From positions 992,001 through 1,056,000 of the forward strand of contig NZ_CP108882.1 of assembly GCF_036347055.1 (NCBI RefSeq): 64,000 nucleotides of DNA. The letters are read 5' to 3'. Source of the stretch: Streptomyces sp. NBC_00820. GTDB lineage: Bacteria; Actinomycetota; Actinomycetes; Streptomycetales; Streptomycetaceae. The position numbers were made by a program, and so were the translations under genes. Shown here piece after piece: positions 42,887 through 51,581 of the stretch; position 1 is the stretch's first letter, and each line of letters opens with the position of its first letter. The notes under the pieces were generated by a model. It saw only the letters and a list, made by a program, of their open reading frames with translations, had not been told where the DNA came from and ran no database searches.

Positions 42887-45127
42887 TCAGCCCGCCTTCG
42901 GCGGCTTCTGCGTGTCGAAGGCGAAGAGCGTGTTCTTGTCCGCGGCCACGACCACCACACGCCCCACAACGGTCACGCGCGGACTCGCGCCCTGCTCGCC
43001 CGTCAGACCGTCGACCCGCGGATCCGTCGTCCACAGGGATTTGCCGTCGTACGGCGACAGCGCGACCACCCGGCCGGTGGCCGAGCTGAAATACAGCGCG
43101 CCGGCTCCTGCCACGGGACCTGACGCGCCCTCCACGCTCGTCTGCCGCGACCACTTCTTCCGGCCGGTCGCGGGGTCGATCGCCGTGACGAGACCGGTCT
43201 GCCCGCTCACGTAGACGGTGCCGTCCACCATGCCGGGCGTCCCCGCGTAAGTCCGGGCCAGTCGGGAGTACGTGACCTTCCGTGAGGTCGGGTCGACCCG
43301 CACCACACAGTCGTACCCGGCAGGCGCCGTTCCCTCCATGTGCACGTGAAGGAGTACGAGCCTGCCGTCGGCGACGCCCATCGGCACTGCGGGGCCGTCG
43401 ACCGCGATGGGTGAGCCCAGTGTCCCCGAGGCCCGGTCGACCGGGTACAGGGTGGAGTGGCGCACCTCTGAGGCATCCATCTCACCGTCCGTCGCGCACA
43501 TCGCGAAGAGCCGTGGTCCCACCGGGACGGGAGCGCACTGCGTGCCCGCGGGAAACGACGTCGTCCAGATGACCGCACCGCTGTGCGCGTCCCGAGCCTC
43601 GAGGCGGGAGTTGGAAGCGTCGACCGTCACGACGGAGGAGCCGACCACAAGGGCGTCCTGAGTCCGGCCCGTGACGGCCTGCGACTGGGCGCCGGACGGC
43701 ACGGACCACAGCTCCCGGCCGTTTTTCGCGTCGATGGCCACCACCTCGCTGGGAGGGTCCTGCGGGGTGTCCTGGGCGGCGAAGCGGTAGCCGAGCACCG
43801 TGTCGTCGGTGGCGCCCACCAGGTACATGCCCTGGACGGGGACGCCCGGGCTCTTCGCCGTCCACACCTGCGAGCCGTCCACGGCCCTGATACGGGTCGC
43901 GACAACGCTGCCACCCCCGCAGTACAGCGCGTCGCCGCGTGCGACGCAACGCACTTCGTCGGGGATGTCCTCGCGGCCGCCCCGCACGGTCTTGCGCCAC
44001 GGCTTGAAGCCGTCCGGAAGCGCGACTCCCGACGCCGCGACGCCGTCGCCCTTGTCGCCGCCGTTTCCCCCGAAGCGGCCCGCATTCAGCGCGGCGACTC
44101 CCCCGCCGATCGCCGCCACCGCTACCGCGGCCGCGAGCACGGGCCGCCATCTGCCGTGCAGGCGGCGGCCGATGAGGGTGCCGGCGCTCTCCGCGTCGGG
44201 ACCGGCCGGGTCGGTGGTCGGGGCAGTCGGCACCGGAGTGGCCCGCGGCGCGGAGTGCTGCTGGGTGATCATGTCGCGAGTGCGGCCCGCGGCGACTCCG
44301 TTCGCGGCGGTCCCGCCCAGGTCGGCCGGCAGGTCCCGCAGCAGTACGAGGAGTTCGTCCGCCGAGGGGCGCCCGCTCGGCTCCTTGTCCAGGCACGTCT
44401 CGACGACCGCGCGCAACGCCGCCGGCACGTCACCGAGCGACGGCTCCCCGTGCACCACCTGATACGCCGTCATATAGCTGCTGTCCGCGTCGAAGGGCCC
44501 GTGGCCCGTCGCCGCGTACACCAGCAGGGTGCCCAGCGAGAAGACGTCCGACCCCGGCCCCACACCACGCGGTGTCTGCAACTGCTCCGGCGACATGAAG
44601 GGCGGCGTACCGATGACCCGCCCCGTCATCGTCAGCGTCTCCTGGTCCGCGGCGCGCGAAATGCCGAAGTCGATGACGCGCGGCCCCTCGGGCGAGAGCA
44701 CGACGTTCGAGGGCTTCAGGTCACGGTGGACGACCCCCACCCGGTGGATGTCGCGCAGCGCCTCCGCCAGCCCGATGGCGAGCCGCCTCAACTCCACCCC
44801 GCTCAACGGGCCCTTCGTGGCGACGTGCTGGGCGAGCGTGCGCCCCTCGATGTAGGTCGTCGCCATCCACGGCTGCTCGGCCTCAGGGGCAGCGTCCACC
44901 ACGGCGGCGGTGAACGCGCCGCTCACCCGCCTCGCCGCAGCCACCTCCTGACGGAAACGGATGCGGAACTCGTCGTCCTCCGCGAACTGCTGGTGGATCA
45001 GTTTGACCGCGACAGGCCGCCCCGAACCCGTACGGGCCAGGAAGACCGTGCCCATGCCACCCGAGCCGAGCCGCGCCTCCAGTGGGTAACCGCCGATCTC
45101 GGCTGGATCACCTTCGCGCAGCGACAC
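42887..45127 (-). CDS. Membrane Ser/Thr protein kinase with PQQ-like beta-propeller sensor
   Basis: A 746-residue receptor kinase. The kinase domain spans residues 12-275: P-loop LGSGGMG (21-26), Lys in VAVKLIH, catalytic HRDLKPSN (134), DFG (153), and SPEQLQ. A Pro/Thr-rich linker is followed by one transmembrane helix (about 329-347, VLAAAVAVAAIGGGV). The extracellular ~370 residues are PQQ-type propeller repeats (IRAVDGSQVWTA, IDAKNGRELWSV, RDAHSGAVIWTT, IDPATGRKKWSR, LSPYDGKSLWTT). It would sense an external ligand and phosphorylate cell targets. The start is GTG 45127, with GGGAGG upstream. It is divergent from the NLR pair. Confidence 0.9.
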   Translation of the reverse strand: MSLREGDPAEIGGYPLEARLGSGGMGTVFLARTGSGRPVAVKLIHQQFAEDDEFRIRFRQEVAAARRVSGAFTAAVVDAAPEAEQPWMATTYIEGRTLAQHVATKGPLSGVELRRLAIGLAEALRDIHRVGVVHRDLKPSNVVLSPEGPRVIDFGISRAADQETLTMTGRVIGTPPFMSPEQLQTPRGVGPGSDVFSLGTLLVYAATGHGPFDADSSYMTAYQVVHGEPSLGDVPAALRAVVETCLDKEPSGRPSADELLVLLRDLPADLGGTAANGVAAGRTRDMITQQHSAPRATPVPTAPTTDPAGPDAESAGTLIGRRLHGRWRPVLAAAVAVAAIGGGVAALNAGRFGGNGGDKGDGVAASGVALPDGFKPWRKTVRGGREDIPDEVRCVARGDALYCGGGSVVATRIRAVDGSQVWTAKSPGVPVQGMYLVGATDDTVLGYRFAAQDTPQDPPSEVVAIDAKNGRELWSVPSGAQSQAVTGRTQDALVVGSSVVTVDASNSRLEARDAHSGAVIWTTSFPAGTQCAPVPVGPRLFAMCATDGEMDASEVRHSTLYPVDRASGTLGSPIAVDGPAVPMGVADGRLVLLHVHMEGTAPAGYDCVVRVDPTSRKVTYSRLARTYAGTPGMVDGTVYVSGQTGLVTAIDPATGRKKWSRQTSVEGASGPVAGAGALYFSSATGRVVALSPYDGKSLWTTDPRVDGLTGEQGASPRVTVVGRVVVVAADKNTLFAFDTQKPPKAG

Positions 45128-45480
45128 CGTTCCCGACCTCCCGTTACCCCGTGCGTCTCTGTCACCACGGGCCTGCGTACCTGTCCTGCACACAAACTAG
45201 CCGCAAGGTCGTACGGCACAGCGAAGCGGGTGACGAACAGGGAGCCCAGAGCTGCTCCCCTGCCGCGCACGTCGAAGCCCTGCCAAGGGGAGCATGGCGG
45301 GACTTCGTCGCGTCGTGGGACACCGCACCGTGCGGGACCGGGCGTGCGCACACGCCTCACACGGGCCAGTTGGACCGCACAAAACCCTCTTCCGTACGAC
45401 TCGTTCAGTGCGCCGGCCCGTGACGCGACTTATGCTGCCTCACAACGGCCATGAGGGCCGGGCGTGCGGGGAGCGATGAA
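45128..45480. other. Divergent promoter region, kinase and NLR pair
   Basis: 353 bp between two divergently transcribed units. I see no confident gene or palindrome. GGGGAG just upstream of 45481 serves the NLR-associated gene. Confidence 0.5.
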
Positions 45481-45900
45481 GTGGGCGCAGAGATCGTTCA
45501 GTTGGTGCAGCAGGCCGGTCCGTATCTGACCGCCGCGCTGGGCGCGTACGGCGGCACTGTGCTCAGCCGGGCGGAGGAGGCGGCCGCCGACGCCACCGCC
45601 GACCTGGGACGCAGGATCTTGCGGGCCGTCTGGTCCCGGGGCGACGAGAGTGAGCAGGCGACGCTGGAGGTCGCGGTCGACGAAGCGCTGCAGGACGCCG
45701 AAGACCCGGATGCCATGGCCGCCCTACGCCAGTTGATCAAGCGAGCGCTCCGGGACGACGAGGAGCTGCGCCGGGAACTGGCCGAACTACTGCCCGCTCC
45801 TTCCGGGACGGTGGTCATCACCGCGTCGGGCACCCGGTCGATCGCCGCCCAGCACATCGGCACCGCTGTGACCGGTGATGACGCGCGGGTCGGGGAGTGA
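45481..45900 (+). CDS. Small NLR-associated putative effector with shared C-terminal motif
   Basis: A 139-residue protein. The N-terminal ~50 residues form an amphipathic/hydrophobic helix pair (IVQLVQQAGPYLTAALGAYG, then helices rich in Ala). This resembles the Bell-type pore-forming effector domain described next to bacterial NLRs. A helical charged middle (VDEALQDAEDPDAMAALRQL) follows. At residues 115-133 is the motif ASGTRSIAAQHIGTAVTGD. The following NB-ARC protein begins with the near-identical ASGPRSIAAGTIGTAITGD. The gene overlaps that gene by 4 bases (GTGA). By analogy with amyloid-signalling NLR pairs, it would be triggered by motif templating and kill or arrest the infected cell. 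Start GTG 45481, with GGGGAG upstream. Confidence 0.65.
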   Translation: MGAEIVQLVQQAGPYLTAALGAYGGTVLSRAEEAAADATADLGRRILRAVWSRGDESEQATLEVAVDEALQDAEDPDAMAALRQLIKRALRDDEELRRELAELLPAPSGTVVITASGTRSIAAQHIGTAVTGDDARVGE

Positions 45901-48263
45901 CCGCGGCCGAAGGAAGTGCCGCACAGGCCCACATCGAGGCATCGGGCCCCAGGTCCATCGCCGCGGGCACCATCGGCACCGCCATCACCGGCGATGTCGT
46001 ACTGACCGCGGACGCCCTGAACGCGGCGCGTGACATCCAGGCCGCCCCCGGGTCCGGCAACCTCCCTCCGCGCCGGCTGTGCCTGGGGCGGGAGGACGAA
46101 CTCGCCTGGGTCCGCGAGACGCTGGCGGACGGTGACGAGAACGCCGACGCGCACACGGCGGCGCTGTGCGGCCTGGGCGGCATCGGCAAAAGCACCGTGG
46201 CCCTCGCCTACGCCCACCAGTACCGTTCCGCGTACACGCTCGTCTGGTGGATCACGGCCGATTCACCGGCCCGCATCGAGCAGTCCCTCGCCGGCATCGC
46301 ACTTCGCCTCTTCCCCACGTGGGCTGCGCGAGCATCGGACCAGGAGCGGATGCACTGGGCGCTCAACTGGCTGCAATGGCACCCGGGCTGGCTCCTGGTG
46401 TACGACAACGTCGAGAACCCGCAGGACCTGGCGCCCTGCACCGGCGCGCTCAACAGGGGGCATCACCTGGCGACCAGCCGGCGCGCCGTGGGCTGGCCGC
46501 GCACGGTTTCCACGCGGCCGCTGGGTGTTCTGTCCGCCGACGAGGCGGCAGACGTCCTGTGCGCTCACGCGCTGGACGGCGACGCGCCCACGGCCGGTCA
46601 GCGCCAGGAGGCTCGCGCACTGGCCGATGAACTGGGCTTCCTGCCACTGGCGTTGGAACAAGCCGGTGCTTACCTCCACCAGAATCCCACCATCGGCATC
46701 AGCGCCTTTCGCCGGCGTCTGGCCAAGAAGCTCGACAAGGCCGCCGACGGCATCGACCCTGAACGCACCATCGCGCGCGTCTGGACCCACACCCTGAGTG
46801 CGATAAAGGGGCGAAACCCCTTGGCCGTAAGGGTCTTGCGTACGCTGGCCTGGCTGGCCCCCGACAGCATTCCCGTGGCCCTGCTGGAGACGCCCGGAAA
46901 TGATCCGGACGAGGTTGCCGAAGCCTTGGGCCTGCTGCGCGCCTACAGCATGGTCAGCCTGTCGCGAAACGGCGACAGCGTCAGCATGCACCGTCTCGTC
47001 CAGACAGTGCTCCGCCGCTCGACCACCACCGGCGCCGACGGCCGGCCGGAGGGCCGCGCCGAAGCGGAGGACGCGCTGCTCTATGCGCTGCCGATCCCCT
47101 CGGGGCCCGGGCTGCCGGTTCAATGGCACATATTGATGCCCCATTTGACAGCCCTCGCGGGCACTGCCCCGGCGAGCAGACAGAAGCGACAGGCCGTCAG
47201 CGCCTACCTCATCGCCGATCGCCATCTCAGCGATCAGGGGCTCGTCGCGCGCACGATTCCCCTTCGGGCAGCGGTCCTCTCGTACCGTGAGCAGTCCGAA
47301 GGGATCTCACACGAGAACACGATCTCCGCCCGTTGCGCACTGGCTCACGCACACGAATCGGCGGGAGACACGTCTCGCGCCATCTCGCTCTACAAAGACG
47401 CCCTCGGCGCGTGCGAAGAGGCGCTCGGGCACGAGCATCCCCACACACTGATGACTCGCGGAAACCTGGCCGGCGCTTATGAGACCGCGGGAGACCTGGC
47501 GCTCGCCACCACGTTGTACGAAGAAGTCCATGACCAGTGCAAGCGAGTGCTCGGCGAAAACCATTCCGAAACACTGACGATCCGGAACAATCTGGCGTAC
47601 ACCTACAGAGTATCCGGACAGGCGGGGCGGGCCGTCCCCATGTACGAGGACATCCTCGCCGAGAAGGTGAAACTGTTCGGGGAGGATCATGCCAGCACGC
47701 TCAATACGCGCAACAACCTCGCGACGGCGTATCAGTCGGCTGGGCGTCTGGACCGGGCCCTCCCTCTGCTGGAAGCCGTCGTGGCCCAGAGCGAGCGGGT
47801 CCTCGGGGAGACGCATCCCGTGACTCTGACCTTCCGGAACAATGTGGCATTCGGCTACGCGGAGATGGGCGACCTGGCGAGTGCCCTCCCGGTTCTGGAG
47901 ACCGTGCTCGCACAGCGGGAGCAACTGCTCGGGGACCTGCATCCCGACACCCTGCAGAGCCGCAACAACCTCGCCATCATCTACCAGACGGCAGGCGATG
48001 TGACACGATCCGTTCCCTTGCTCGAGACGGTCGTCGCGCAGTACGAACAGGTGCTCGGTCCCGCCAATCCGAACACGCTCATCGGTCGAAGCAATCTGGC
48101 GGGCGGCTACATGCTGGCGGGACGACTGAACGAGGCCATCCGGGCCTGGGAGGTGACCGTCTCCCACGCGGAGCAGGTCCTCGGTCCCCTCAATCCCGAC
48201 ACCGTGCTTTTCCGGAACAATCTCGCCGACGCCTACCGCCGACGCGACGGCGGCAGCGCCTGA
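45897..48263 (+). CDS. NB-ARC/TPR STAND NTPase (NLR-like) with N-terminal signalling motif
   Basis: A 788-residue NLR-type sensor. Residues 15-33 carry the short motif ASGPRSIAAGTIGTAITGD. The NB-ARC NTPase follows: Walker A GLGGIGKST (92-100), Walker B WLLVYDNVEN (165-174), a sensor-like LATSRRA and GLPLALEQAG-like LGFLPLALEQAGAYLHQ. The C-terminal ~330 residues contain seven TPR units of 42 residues, each ending like RVLGEtHPxTLxxRNNLA, which would bind the trigger. The coupling GTGA overlap and common motif link it to the upstream small effector. The likely role is antiphage or stress-induced programmed cell death. The kinase divergent to it may be unrelated. Confidence 0.85.
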   Translation: MTAAEGSAAQAHIEASGPRSIAAGTIGTAITGDVVLTADALNAARDIQAAPGSGNLPPRRLCLGREDELAWVRETLADGDENADAHTAALCGLGGIGKSTVALAYAHQYRSAYTLVWWITADSPARIEQSLAGIALRLFPTWAARASDQERMHWALNWLQWHPGWLLVYDNVENPQDLAPCTGALNRGHHLATSRRAVGWPRTVSTRPLGVLSADEAADVLCAHALDGDAPTAGQRQEARALADELGFLPLALEQAGAYLHQNPTIGISAFRRRLAKKLDKAADGIDPERTIARVWTHTLSAIKGRNPLAVRVLRTLAWLAPDSIPVALLETPGNDPDEVAEALGLLRAYSMVSLSRNGDSVSMHRLVQTVLRRSTTTGADGRPEGRAEAEDALLYALPIPSGPGLPVQWHILMPHLTALAGTAPASRQKRQAVSAYLIADRHLSDQGLVARTIPLRAAVLSYREQSEGISHENTISARCALAHAHESAGDTSRAISLYKDALGACEEALGHEHPHTLMTRGNLAGAYETAGDLALATTLYEEVHDQCKRVLGENHSETLTIRNNLAYTYRVSGQAGRAVPMYEDILAEKVKLFGEDHASTLNTRNNLATAYQSAGRLDRALPLLEAVVAQSERVLGETHPVTLTFRNNVAFGYAEMGDLASALPVLETVLAQREQLLGDLHPDTLQSRNNLAIIYQTAGDVTRSVPLLETVVAQYEQVLGPANPNTLIGRSNLAGGYMLAGRLNEAIRAWEVTVSHAEQVLGPLNPDTVLFRNNLADAYRRRDGGSA

Positions 48264-48354
48264 AGGTCCTCTCGCGCGACTGTCCCCCGGTCGGGAGCAC
48301 GCGCTCAACGGCGGGACGTGTTCTGACGGAAGTGGTCGGCGTGCCGGTGGCGGG

Positions 48355-48417
48355 CGGGGACACGTCCACCTCGGCACCGTCACAGCCGCCGCCCTCGTCA
48401 TCTGGCTCGGCTCGTGA
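48355..48417 (+). pseudogene. 3' tail of an IS5-family transposase
   Basis: Codons ending at the TGA at 48415 read GHVHLGTVTAAALVIWLGS. The intact-looking tail of the IS5 copy at 55716 reads YVFHGTVTVAAIRLWLRS. Only about 20 codons remain. The 412-bp gap 48264-48675 also holds a GGCGGGC/GCCCGCC hairpin near 48580 but no gene. Confidence 0.45.
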
Positions 48418-48675
48418 CCGAAACGACGGAATCCAACGGCGGCTGACCTGCCGGCGGAGGGCAGCCGAGGAACGGCGTTGCCTCAGTCCGCGGTGGTCAT
48501 TAAGGTCGGCCGGGTGACTGCCGGGTCGGCCATGGGCCATGCACGAGTGAGGTTCCCGGCCTCGGCGTGAGCGCGAGGCGGGCAAGAAGCCCGCCCCCTT
48601 CTCCGTGCCCTTGCTCCCGGCGCCCGCGCGCGGCGCCCCTCCCAGCGGATCCCAAGCCCCGGAGACACACCACTG

Positions 48676-49104
48676 ATGTCCTACGACTCGCCGTACCCGC
48701 ACGAATCCGAACTGCCGGCGACCGCCGTCCAGCTGAACCACACCGCCGTCTACGCCGCCGACCGGCGCCTGTCCGCCGATTTCATCGCCGCGATCCTGGG
48801 CCTGAAGGTCGGCGCCCCGTTCGGGCCGTTCCTGCCCGTCGACCTCGGCAACGGCGTGACGCTCGACTACTACGAGAAGCGCGACGAGCCGATCCAGTCG
48901 CAGCACTACGCCTTCCTCGTGCCCGACGAGCAGTTCGACGCCGTGATCGCCCGCCTGGAGGCGATCGGGGTCACCTACTACGCCGATCCCAGCCACACCG
49001 AACCCGGCCGGATCAACCGTCTGTTCGGCGGTCGCGGCGCCTACTTCGACGACCCGGACCGCCACAACATGGAGATCATGACCAGGCCCTACGTCCGCCC
49101 CTAG
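48676..49104 (+). CDS. VOC (glyoxalase/bleomycin-resistance-fold) protein
   Basis: A 142-residue single VOC-fold protein. VQLNHTAVYAADRRLSADFI is the first beta-alpha-beta module with a metal-ligand-type His. HYAFLVPDEQFDAVIARLEA and GGRGAYFDDPDRHNMEIMTR are the second, with His and Glu ligands positioned as in lyases/dioxygenases (H in LNHT, H in QHYAF, E in NMEIM). Such proteins bind a divalent metal and act on small molecules. The ATG at 48676 has no obvious Shine-Dalgarno. It stands apart from its neighbours. Confidence 0.85.
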   Translation: MSYDSPYPHESELPATAVQLNHTAVYAADRRLSADFIAAILGLKVGAPFGPFLPVDLGNGVTLDYYEKRDEPIQSQHYAFLVPDEQFDAVIARLEAIGVTYYADPSHTEPGRINRLFGGRGAYFDDPDRHNMEIMTRPYVRP

Positions 49105-49337
49105 CAGGACGCTTGGCAGTAATCCGCACGGCCCTCCCCGCCAAGCGGCTCGCCGACTTCCCGGCCTGGGGCCGCGAGGTGAGTCGCTTGGCGGCGCGGC
49201 AGAGTCCGGTCACCCCGGACGGTGCCACTGGTGCGCTGACCCGCCGGGCCTGCCGCCCAGCGCCGACGGCTGGGCGGTCTGGACGCGCGGGTACACGTTG
49301 CGGCGGGGCCTTCACAGCATTACCAGGGTGTACGGGT

Positions 49338-50021
49338 TCAGGCCGGAGACGCGGTTCCGGGCCGGGCACTGACCCAGGACCGGCTCGGGTTCAGGAAGCT
49401 GCCGATCTCCAGGTCCGCCAACGCCAGTTCGTGCTCCAGGGAGTCGTCGTCGACGGGCCTGGTGACCACCGATTGCGACCACTTCGAGCCGTCGATCTCG
49501 TAGTCGAGGGTGAAGGTCAGCATCTCGGACGACGCCTGGCGCAGGTCGCGCATGCTGATCGTGCACCCGTCCGCCACCTGCCGTACGAACGGCGGCTCGT
49601 CGACGTAGTTCCGCTCCGGCGGGTCCCGCTGGATGAGCACCTGCCCCTGGTCTTTCACGTGGGCCCGACAGATTCTGAGAAATGCCCGGGCCTGCTCGAC
49701 ATCCGGTTTCTCGATCAAATGCGACATCAGGAGAACCACGTCGAATCGGCGACCGAGCGCCAGGTCTTCGATCCTGGCTTCGACGGTCTCCGCACCTTTG
49801 ATGTACGCCAGCATGGCGGGCGATTCGTCGACCGCGACCACTTCGTGGCCCAATTCCAGAAGGGGATGGGTGATTCTCCCCGCGCCCGCCCCCAGCTCCA
49901 GGATGCTCGCGCCCGCCGGAATCGAATCGTGGATCAGGCGCGGGCTCGAGCCGGCCGGCAGGCGGGCGTAGAACTCCACCGGAGAGCCGTCGGGGGAGAG
50001 GGAAAATTCAGTCTGTGTCAT
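49338..50021 (-). CDS. Class I SAM-dependent methyltransferase (peptide operon)
   Basis: A 227-residue methyltransferase. Motif I SILELGAGAGRITHPLLELG and post-I acidic VVAVDESPAMLAY are clear. FDVVLLMSHLIEKPD is the motif II/III region, and the C-terminal part has the beta-strand substrate side (DGSKWSQSVVTRPV). It follows the aminopeptidase-like gene with 12 bases between the stop and the ATG, with AGGTGG 8 bases upstream. An in-frame GTG at 50033 is less likely. It is the last gene of the operon starting with the 55-residue peptide, so its substrate may be that peptide or a released fragment. Confidence 0.85.
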   Translation of the reverse strand: MTQTEFSLSPDGSPVEFYARLPAGSSPRLIHDSIPAGASILELGAGAGRITHPLLELGHEVVAVDESPAMLAYIKGAETVEARIEDLALGRRFDVVLLMSHLIEKPDVEQARAFLRICRAHVKDQGQVLIQRDPPERNYVDEPPFVRQVADGCTISMRDLRQASSEMLTFTLDYEIDGSKWSQSVVTRPVDDDSLEHELALADLEIGSFLNPSRSWVSARPGTASPA

Positions 50022-50033
50022 TGCCCCTGCCAC

Positions 50034-51158
50034 CTAGGTAAGGCATTGGCTGTTGTTGTGCGGCGAGAAGAGACCGCAGCAATCTCCGTCCAGGTCCTCG
50101 TCGAACACGCCTTCCTCGATGGCTGGATGCTCTCCGGTCAGATCCTTGAAGTCCTGACTTCTCAGCGGTGGCCGGCCGGCGATCTCGATCACGCAGTCGG
50201 AGGTGATGAAATCGACGTGCACGTCGCAGGAGTGGACCAGGCCTCGTACCTGATTGCTCTGCCCGAAGCCTATATGCACGCTCGGGAATCGCTCGTTGAG
50301 GTGCGAGTTCAGGGAGATGAACCGCTCGATGCCGACGTTCGTGCCGAATCCCAGTTCGCCGACCCGATCGGCGTTCGGCAGCCGCAGGCAGCGTTCGATC
50401 AACTTGTTGACGGAAGGGTTGTCGCACTTGTAGTCCATCATGATGCCGTTTTCGATCTCGAACACGGCGGGGTGTTCGTGCAGTCGTGCGTCGAGCGTGG
50501 TGTACGCGGTCGAATTGAACGCACCGTCCGCGACGAGCGTGCCGCTTATCCGCGCGGGGTAGGTCGCCACCTCACCTGCGGGCAGGAGAACGAAGGCTCC
50601 CTCCCGGTGGAGCCCGCGGTTGCTCACCCAGCGGTAGCGCGCGGGGTCGAGCACGACATCCAGCTCGGATCCGGAGGACGTCCTGACCTTGAACCGCTCG
50701 GCGGACCGGAGACCGTGCAGGAGTCCGGCGTTGATGTTGTTCAAGGTGGCCGGCGACGTCGTCACGGCCTGCTTGAAGAATTCCGCACCGGTCATCACCG
50801 TCCGGAAGACTTCGATCCTCTTCCCGGAGAACGGCTCCAGTGCGTCGCGAATCGAGTCCGACGGCGCGACAATGTCGTATTCGATGCAGAGCACGACAAG
50901 CCGGTCCGTGATCTGGTCGAGGTCGAATTTCGCACTGCTGAGCGACTGTTCGATCGCGGCGGCGGACAGGCCTTCCAGGTCCATGACCATGGCGGGAATG
51001 CCGCGGATGTCCAGCTCAGTCGCGACCCAGGCGGCCGGTTCACGAGCGCTGCGCGCGTACAGCAGGAGTACTCGATCGTGATCCTCGAGATGGATGTACT
51101 GATCAAGCATCAGCGAGACGCCGCGCCAGACCTGTTCGTCGGGCCCACTATTTTCCAT
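50034..51158 (-). CDS. M29-like aminopeptidase (leucyl aminopeptidase T family)
   Basis: A 374-residue protein resembling M29 metallo-aminopeptidases. The five metal ligands line up: E196 in LLPAGEVATYPA, E268 in VGELGFGTN, H295 in VHIGFGQ, and H314 plus D316 in CDVHVDFIT. The N-terminal ~130 residues form the other lobe (LLLYARSAREPAAW, DLEGLSAAAIE). The C-terminus has an unusual acidic and Cys-rich tail (FDEDLDGDCCGLFS). It follows a 55-residue peptide gene after a hairpin and precedes a methyltransferase gene. It could trim the leader or act as an unusual modifying enzyme. The exact start is uncertain (ATG 51158, or GTG/ATG near 51110). Confidence 0.7.
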   Translation of the reverse strand: MENSGPDEQVWRGVSLMLDQYIHLEDHDRVLLLYARSAREPAAWVATELDIRGIPAMVMDLEGLSAAAIEQSLSSAKFDLDQITDRLVVLCIEYDIVAPSDSIRDALEPFSGKRIEVFRTVMTGAEFFKQAVTTSPATLNNINAGLLHGLRSAERFKVRTSSGSELDVVLDPARYRWVSNRGLHREGAFVLLPAGEVATYPARISGTLVADGAFNSTAYTTLDARLHEHPAVFEIENGIMMDYKCDNPSVNKLIERCLRLPNADRVGELGFGTNVGIERFISLNSHLNERFPSVHIGFGQSNQVRGLVHSCDVHVDFITSDCVIEIAGRPPLRSQDFKDLTGEHPAIEEGVFDEDLDGDCCGLFSPHNNSQCLT

Positions 51159-51206
51159 AGTATGAAAGCATCCCCAGGAAATAGACTCCAGCGCGGTGTG
51201 CGTGGC

Positions 51207-51236
51207 GCGCGCGAAGGGCTTTCAGTTTTCGCGCGC
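51207..51236 (-). terminator. Hairpin between the peptide gene and the aminopeptidase gene
   Basis: A perfect 9-bp stem (GCGCGCGAA / TTCGCGCGC) with a 12-base loop lies 15 bases after the peptide stop. A partial terminator here would give more peptide than enzyme, as in many RiPP operons. Confidence 0.65.
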
Positions 51237-51250
51237 ACCGCCGAGCAAGA

Positions 51251-51418
51251 TCAGTCTTCGGTCTCCCACGCCGAGGTGAAGTTGACCGCTTCATTGTCGC
51301 TTCCCGAAAGAATGTCCACCGGAGCTGTCGCAGCGACCGGCGCCTCCCGGGTCAGCAAAGCGTTCAGCGTTGTCGCCACTCGCGCATTGCGGGTAGCTTC
51401 CAAAGTTTCGGTTGCCAT
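51251..51418 (-). CDS. Candidate RiPP-like precursor peptide, 55 residues
   Basis: A small gene below usual length cut-offs. The ATG at 51416-51418 has GGAGG ten bases upstream and a full promoter just before it. The peptide starts MATETLEATRNARVATTLNA (a helical leader-like half). It continues with LLTREAPVAATAPVDIL and ends with a polar tail SGSDNEAVNFTSAWETED. The downstream M29 aminopeptidase-like and SAM methyltransferase genes, separated by an attenuator hairpin, form the classic precursor-first arrangement. No known RiPP family was recognised. It could also be a regulatory small protein. There is no Cys, so lanthipeptide-type thioether rings are excluded. Confidence 0.6.
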   Translation of the reverse strand: MATETLEATRNARVATTLNALLTREAPVAATAPVDILSGSDNEAVNFTSAWETED

Positions 51419-51455
51419 CGAAACATCGCCTCCCAGCTAGTTTGACTGAGCACGC

Positions 51456-51484
51456 AAATTAACAACTGCCCATATTCCAGTCAA
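51456..51484 (-). promoter_or_regulatory. Strong housekeeping-type promoter of the peptide operon
   Basis: On the minus strand TTGACT (-35, 51484-51479) and TAATTT (-10, 51461-51456) are separated by exactly 17 bases, a near-consensus sigma-70/HrdB promoter. Transcription would start near 51449, about 31 nt before the peptide ATG. The surrounding 160 bp are unusually AT-rich for this genome. Confidence 0.8.
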
Positions 51485-51581
51485 GATGGCCGCCCTTTTC
51501 GGTCCACTGCACAGGGTGGCATCAAGCCATCCTCAAGTGTCGCCAATATCCGTTTTGTGAATCGATGTCCCGGAGAGAGGT

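Noticed and set aside
50022..50033. GTG 50033 as methyltransferase start
   Set aside because: It directly abuts the upstream stop without a ribosome-binding site, while ATG 50021 has AGGTGG at good spacing.
48567..51440. 957-codon plus-strand frame
   Set aside because: It is antisense to the methyltransferase, aminopeptidase-like and peptide genes, which have clear motifs.
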